A DNA stretch of 9,108 nucleotides from JAZDLC01 sp043802345 (GTDB lineage: Bacteria; Planctomycetota; B15-G4; JADJEK01), in assembly GCA_043802345.1 (NCBI GenBank), contig JAZDLC010000265.1:1-9108 (forward strand), read 5' to 3'. Positions 6,216-9,108 of this stretch are shown one piece after another. The position numbers were made by a program, and so were the translations under genes. Under the pieces are notes generated by a model. It saw only the letters and a program-made list of their open reading frames with translations. It did no database searches and had not been told where the DNA came from. The number at the start of each line of letters is the position of its first letter. Position 1 is the stretch's first letter.

Positions 6216-7045
6216 CCGAAGCTGCCAAGGCCGTGCGCCGACCGGGCGCCATGCGCCGTCTCTACGACTGGGTCCTGAGCCTGGCGGACACGCCGTATGC
6301 CGTCCCCGCCCTGGCGCTCCTCGCCTTCGCGGAATCGTCCTTCTTCCCGATCCCGCCCGACGTGCTCCTGCTCGCACTCTGTCTCGGCCTGCCCGGACGT
6401 TCCTTCCGCTTCGCCCTCGTCTGTTCCGTCTGCTCCGTGCTCGGGGGCATTCTCGGGTATACCATCGGCTATGGTGTGGAGCCGCTCGGCCGCTGGATCA
6501 TCACTCACATCGCCTCGCCGGAGAAGTTCGACGTGGTGGCGGAGATGTACGGCAACGACGCGTTCTTCTTCATCACGGTCGCGGCGTTCACGCCGATCCC
6601 GTACAAGGTCTTCACGATCGCGGCCGGCATGTTCCACGACTCGGTCCCGCTCACCACGCTGGTGCTCGCCTCGATCGTCGGCCGCAGCGGCCGCTTCTTT
6701 CTCGTGGCAGGTCTCGTCTACAAGTTCGGCCCCCCGGTCCGCGATCTGATCAACAAGTACTTCGACCGCATCATGTGGATCTTCCTGGTGCTGCTGGTCC
6801 TGAGCTTCGCCTCCCTCAAGCTGATGGGAGGCCACCATCCCCTCGAGCTCGAAGAGACCCTGGGCAAGCTCCGCTCCGACAACGCCAACGTCCGCGTCAT
6901 GCGGATCGAGCAGGTCCGCATGGAAGCCGGCCGCGAATTCGGCTTCGACCCGGAGCTCGCACCGGGCGACCCGGCGAACCAGGATCCGTTGGAGCAGATC
7001 CGGCTCTGGTTCGAGCAGCAGGCGAAGCAGGGCGATCGGGACTGA
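6212..7045 (+). CDS. DedA/VTT-family membrane protein (YqaA-like)
   Basis: This 277-residue integral membrane protein belongs to the DedA/VTT superfamily. AFAESSFFPIPPDVLLLAL at 38-56 carries the conserved acidic and Pro-rich re-entrant motif, and AAFTPIPYKVFTIAAG at 124-139 is the second signature. Hydrophobic segments lie at about 29-60, 66-88, 117-140, 146-170 and 186-205. An unusual charged, soluble tail of about 70 residues (208-277), predicted helical in part, follows the last segment and matches nothing I recognise. Some DedA proteins, such as Bacillus UptA, recycle undecaprenyl phosphate, but the substrate of this subgroup is not established. GTG at 6212 overlaps the recJ stop by 4 nt and has GAGG 7 nt upstream; ATG at 6251 (MRRLYDW) is the alternative start and begins the conserved region. 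It is probably co-transcribed with recJ. Confidence 0.88.
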   Translation: MTEAAKAVRRPGAMRRLYDWVLSLADTPYAVPALALLAFAESSFFPIPPDVLLLALCLGLPGRSFRFALVCSVCSVLGGILGYTIGYGVEPLGRWIITHIASPEKFDVVAEMYGNDAFFFITVAAFTPIPYKVFTIAAGMFHDSVPLTTLVLASIVGRSGRFFLVAGLVYKFGPPVRDLINKYFDRIMWIFLVLLVLSFASLKLMGGHHPLELEETLGKLRSDNANVRVMRIEQVRMEAGREFGFDPELAPGDPANQDPLEQIRLWFEQQAKQGDRD

Positions 7046-7167
7046 CCGAGCCTTCGCGCAACAAGACGTCCGAGAACGGAAGAGAGGACTCTCGCAGCGG
7101 CGCAGAGAGCGCCAAGAAGAAGAGCATCCCCAGGCGGCTTGGCGAAAGGAAACCCGGATTCGCTTCC
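7046..7167. other. Convergent intergenic region between the DedA gene and murB
   Basis: The 122 nt between two converging stop codons contain no credible gene. A purine-rich stretch at about 7078-7125 includes GGCGC-AGAGA-GCGCC (7097-7111), a 5-bp stem with a 5-nt loop, and GAGAG/CTCTC (about 7081-7092). Neither is followed by a U-tract on either strand, so no intrinsic terminator is evident. The pattern of CGCAGCGGCGCAGAG followed by AAGAAGAAG resembles degenerate interspersed repeats seen between genes in many bacteria; it occurs only once here, so it cannot be shown to be a repeat. Confidence 0.4.
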
Positions 7168-8058
7168 CTACCGCTCGCGGTCCCAGATCAGGACTTCGGT
7201 CTGGAGTTCGATCCCGCACTTCTCCAGAGCAACTTGCTGCATCTCCTCGATCAACGAGCGGACATCCGCGAGCGTTGCTCCGCCCCGGTTGACGAGGAAG
7301 TTCGCGTGCTTCTCCGATACTGCCGCGCCGCCGCGGCTCATGCCCTTGGCGCCGGCACGGTCGAGGATCCTGCCGGCGGAGTCTCCCGGAGGGTTCTTGA
7401 AGACGCAGCCGGCGCTCCTCTCGGTAAGCGGCTGGGCCAGGCTCTTCTCCTTGAGATACTGCCGGATCAGCTCGTCCGAGCGGTCGCGGTCTCCCTTCTC
7501 CAGTTCCACCACCGTCTCGAGCACGATCACCTCGCCGCCGAAGATCGACCGGCGGTAGCCGAAGGTCTCGGGCGTAACCTCATGTTCCTGCTCCTCCGAT
7601 TCCGGCGTCAGGATGCTGACCCTGCGCGCGATGTCGGAGAACTGGCCGTGACGGCCGCCGGCGTTCATCACCGTGGCGCCGCCGATGCTGCCGGGGATTC
7701 CGACCAGGCACTCCACGCCGGTCCGCCCCATCTGCCGCACCGCCTGGACAAACTGGGGAATGCTCAGGCCCGCTCCCAGTCTCAGCGTGCGCGTGTCCTC
7801 CCCCTCACGCAGCATGAAGGTGATTCCATTCGTGAGCACGACCACGTCATCGAGCCCGCGATCATCCACCAGCACGTTCGCCCCGCCGCCGAGGATCCGG
7901 AAGGTCAGCTGTTCTTCCCGCAGGCTACGAATCACCGCGACGAACTCTTCCCGATTGCGCGGCTCGGCGAGCAGCGGCACCTTGCCGCCCATCTTGAAGG
8001 TAGTCAGCGGCGCCAGGCCGACGTCAGTTCTTGTTGGACAGGGCAGCTTCAATTTCAT
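7168..8058 (-). CDS. murB: UDP-N-acetylenolpyruvoylglucosamine reductase MurB
   Basis: MurB is a cytoplasmic FAD enzyme that uses NADPH to reduce UDP-GlcNAc-enolpyruvate to UDP-MurNAc. The 296-residue length and the apparent lack of the extra type I segment fit the shorter type II class. TTFKMGG (19-25), RILGGGANVLVDDRG (54-68) and GIPGSIGGATVMNAGG (120-135) form the FAD-binding domain. FGYRRSIF (166-173) carries the substrate-binding Tyr-Arg. SAGCVFKNP (215-223) is the active-site loop, with Cys218 at the proton-donor position (Ser in E. coli). HANF (251-254) and the Glu of LQTEV (Glu288) complete the site. ATG at 8058 gives a full N-terminus but overlaps murC by 35 nt and has no strong Shine-Dalgarno. 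A TTG at 8052 is an alternative. Translation is probably coupled to murC. Confidence 0.96.
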   Translation of the reverse strand: MKLKLPCPTRTDVGLAPLTTFKMGGKVPLLAEPRNREEFVAVIRSLREEQLTFRILGGGANVLVDDRGLDDVVVLTNGITFMLREGEDTRTLRLGAGLSIPQFVQAVRQMGRTGVECLVGIPGSIGGATVMNAGGRHGQFSDIARRVSILTPESEEQEHEVTPETFGYRRSIFGGEVIVLETVVELEKGDRDRSDELIRQYLKEKSLAQPLTERSAGCVFKNPPGDSAGRILDRAGAKGMSRGGAAVSEKHANFLVNRGGATLADVRSLIEEMQQVALEKCGIELQTEVLIWDRER

Positions 8059-9108
8059 CTCGCAACTCGTCGATGTCGCCCGCGCCCAGCAGCAGAATCA
8101 GATCGCCGGACCGAACCTTGCCGAGCAACACGCGCAAGGTCTGGGCGAGTGAGCCGGTGTACTCTCCGCGGCCGCCCGCCGCGGCGATCCCGGCCGCCAG
8201 GTCTCTTGAAGAGACCGCTGCCTGATCCGCGGGAGAGTCGCGGGTGCAGTAGATATCGGCGACCAGCGTCAGATCAAAGCATGCCAGCGTCCGGGCGAAA
8301 TCTGCCAGGAAGAAGCGGGTGCGGCTCGCCTGGTGCGGCTGAAAGACCGCCAGGAGCCGGCGTCCCGGGTGAACGCGCCGCATCGTCTCATGCACGCCAA
8401 GGAGTTCCGTGGGGTGATGCGCGTAGTCCGAGATCAGGCCGATCTCGCCGTCCACCACGGTCTCCAACCGGCGGGACGGGTTGGTGTAGGTGCTCAGCGC
8501 GCGGCGCAGGTCGATCGGTTTGACTCCCAGACCCGAGAGCGTGGCCGCCGCGAGCAGGAGATCCTCCGCGAAATGCCTGCCCGGCACAGGACAGTCCAGG
8601 CGCCCGGACTTCAGTTCTCCATCGATGCCGAACGAAAAGAAACCGCCGCTCTCGGAGAGACCGACAGCGCGAATGTCCGCCGTCTCCAGGAGTCCCACCG
8701 TCGTGATCCGGAGGTGGCCGGGCAAGCCCCCGCCCAGCGCCTCTTTTCCCGCGGGAGTCAGGCAGAGCCGCCCTCCTTCGGGCAGCTTCGAGGCGAACCG
8801 CCGGTACGCGTCCCGCATGGCCCGCGGATCGCCATACGTATCGAGGTGGTCCGGCTCGACGCTGCAGATCGTGGCCGACCTGAACGTGAGATCAAGGAAC
8901 GATTTGCTATACTCGCAGGCCTCCGCGACGAAGAGATCGCCGGATCCGGAGGCGCCCGCCCGGCCCTGCGAACGAACCACCGCGCCGACCACGTACGAGG
9001 GGTCTTTGCCCAGCTCGCAGAGCGCGTGCACGACCAGGGAACTGGTCGTGGTCTTGCCATGGGTGCCCGCGATGGCGACCCCGTGACGCTCCCCCATCAA
9101 CCGGCCCA
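8024..9108 (-). CDS. murC: UDP-N-acetylmuramate--L-alanine ligase MurC (5' end outside window)
   Basis: MurC adds L-alanine to UDP-MurNAc with ATP hydrolysis. The frame is open at the right edge; about 100 N-terminal residues (Rossmann-like UDP-binding domain) are missing. AGTHGKTTTSS (about 9070-9038) is the ATP P-loop. EACEYSKSFL (about 8923-8894), VEPDHLDTYGD (8860-8828), SDYAHHPTEL (8431-8402) and FQPHQASRTRFFLADF (8344-8297) follow in family order. GAGDIDEL ends the third domain. Several normally invariant positions differ: EACEY instead of EADES, CSVEPDH instead of TNIExDH, and GRHFAED instead of GxHNxxNA (about 8563-8543). The rest supports a working but divergent ligase. Mpl is less likely, given the adjacent murB and the local motifs. 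It overlaps murB by 35 nt; ftsQ and ddl do not follow, as they would in many dcw clusters. Confidence 0.93.
   Translation of the reverse strand, partial: GRLMGERHGVAIAGTHGKTTTSSLVVHALCELGKDPSYVVGAVVRSQGRAGASGSGDLFVAEACEYSKSFLDLTFRSATICSVEPDHLDTYGDPRAMRDAYRRFASKLPEGGRLCLTPAGKEALGGGLPGHLRITTVGLLETADIRAVGLSESGGFFSFGIDGELKSGRLDCPVPGRHFAEDLLLAAATLSGLGVKPIDLRRALSTYTNPSRRLETVVDGEIGLISDYAHHPTELLGVHETMRRVHPGRRLLAVFQPHQASRTRFFLADFARTLACFDLTLVADIYCTRDSPADQAAVSSRDLAAGIAAAGGRGEYTGSLAQTLRVLLGKVRSGDLILLLGAGDIDELRDEIEAALSNKN

Noticed and set aside
4413..6377. Long minus-strand open frame (654 codons) opposite recJ
   Set aside because: Antisense shadow of recJ with low-complexity Arg/Gly/His/Gln-rich translation and no recognisable domain.
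7097..7111. Hairpin as a bidirectional intrinsic terminator
   Set aside because: The stem is only 5 bp and neither strand has a U-tract after it.
6191..7219. Minus-strand open frame opposite the DedA gene
   Set aside because: Antisense to a recognisable membrane protein and made of acidic/Arg-rich low-complexity sequence.
6775..8523. Long plus-strand open frame opposite murB and murC
   Set aside because: It overlaps the end of the DedA gene and runs antisense to two clear cell-wall genes; its translation shows no domain.

Overview
This is a GC-rich bacterial chromosomal window with tightly packed genes and strongly GC-biased third codon positions. It encodes a Gram-negative-style or generic bacterial core (peptidoglycan precursor synthesis, RecJ, an S1-type RNA-binding protein) plus a selenocysteine (Sec) synthesis operon. 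Nothing in it identifies the phylum. There is no sign of phage, insertion sequences, CRISPR or recent transfer.

Layout. (1) 1-4400, minus strand, read right to left: selA, selD, a four-domain S1 protein, then a membrane-anchored rhodanese-domain protein cut by the left edge. selA and selD are joined by a GTGA stop/start overlap. The S1 and rhodanese genes follow after gaps of 125 and 97 nt that contain hairpins and candidate promoters. (2) 4401-4487: short divergent intergenic region. (3) 4488-7045, plus strand: recJ, then a DedA/VTT-family membrane protein, again joined by a GTGA overlap. (4) 7046-7167: convergent intergenic region. (5) 7168-9108, minus strand: murC (5' end outside the window), then murB, overlapping by 35 nt.

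The main observation is that selD is itself a selenoprotein gene. The frame is open from a GTG start at 2964 through an in-frame UGA at 2908-2910 to the stop at 1912. The UGA sits exactly where other SelD proteins carry the catalytic Cys or Sec. A perfect 7-bp hairpin with a GUU loop lies 20-odd nt downstream, where a bacterial SECIS element is expected. A caller that treats UGA as stop would begin the gene at 2853 and lose 37 residues, including the active site.

How the genes work together: SelD makes selenophosphate, and SelA uses it to convert seryl-tRNA(Sec) to selenocysteinyl-tRNA(Sec). The SelD product therefore depends on the pathway it feeds. The SelB factor and the tRNA(Sec) gene needed to read the UGA are not in the window. 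MurC and MurB act in cytoplasmic peptidoglycan precursor synthesis. RecJ acts in DNA repair and recombination. The S1 protein is probably a translation factor or ribosomal protein.
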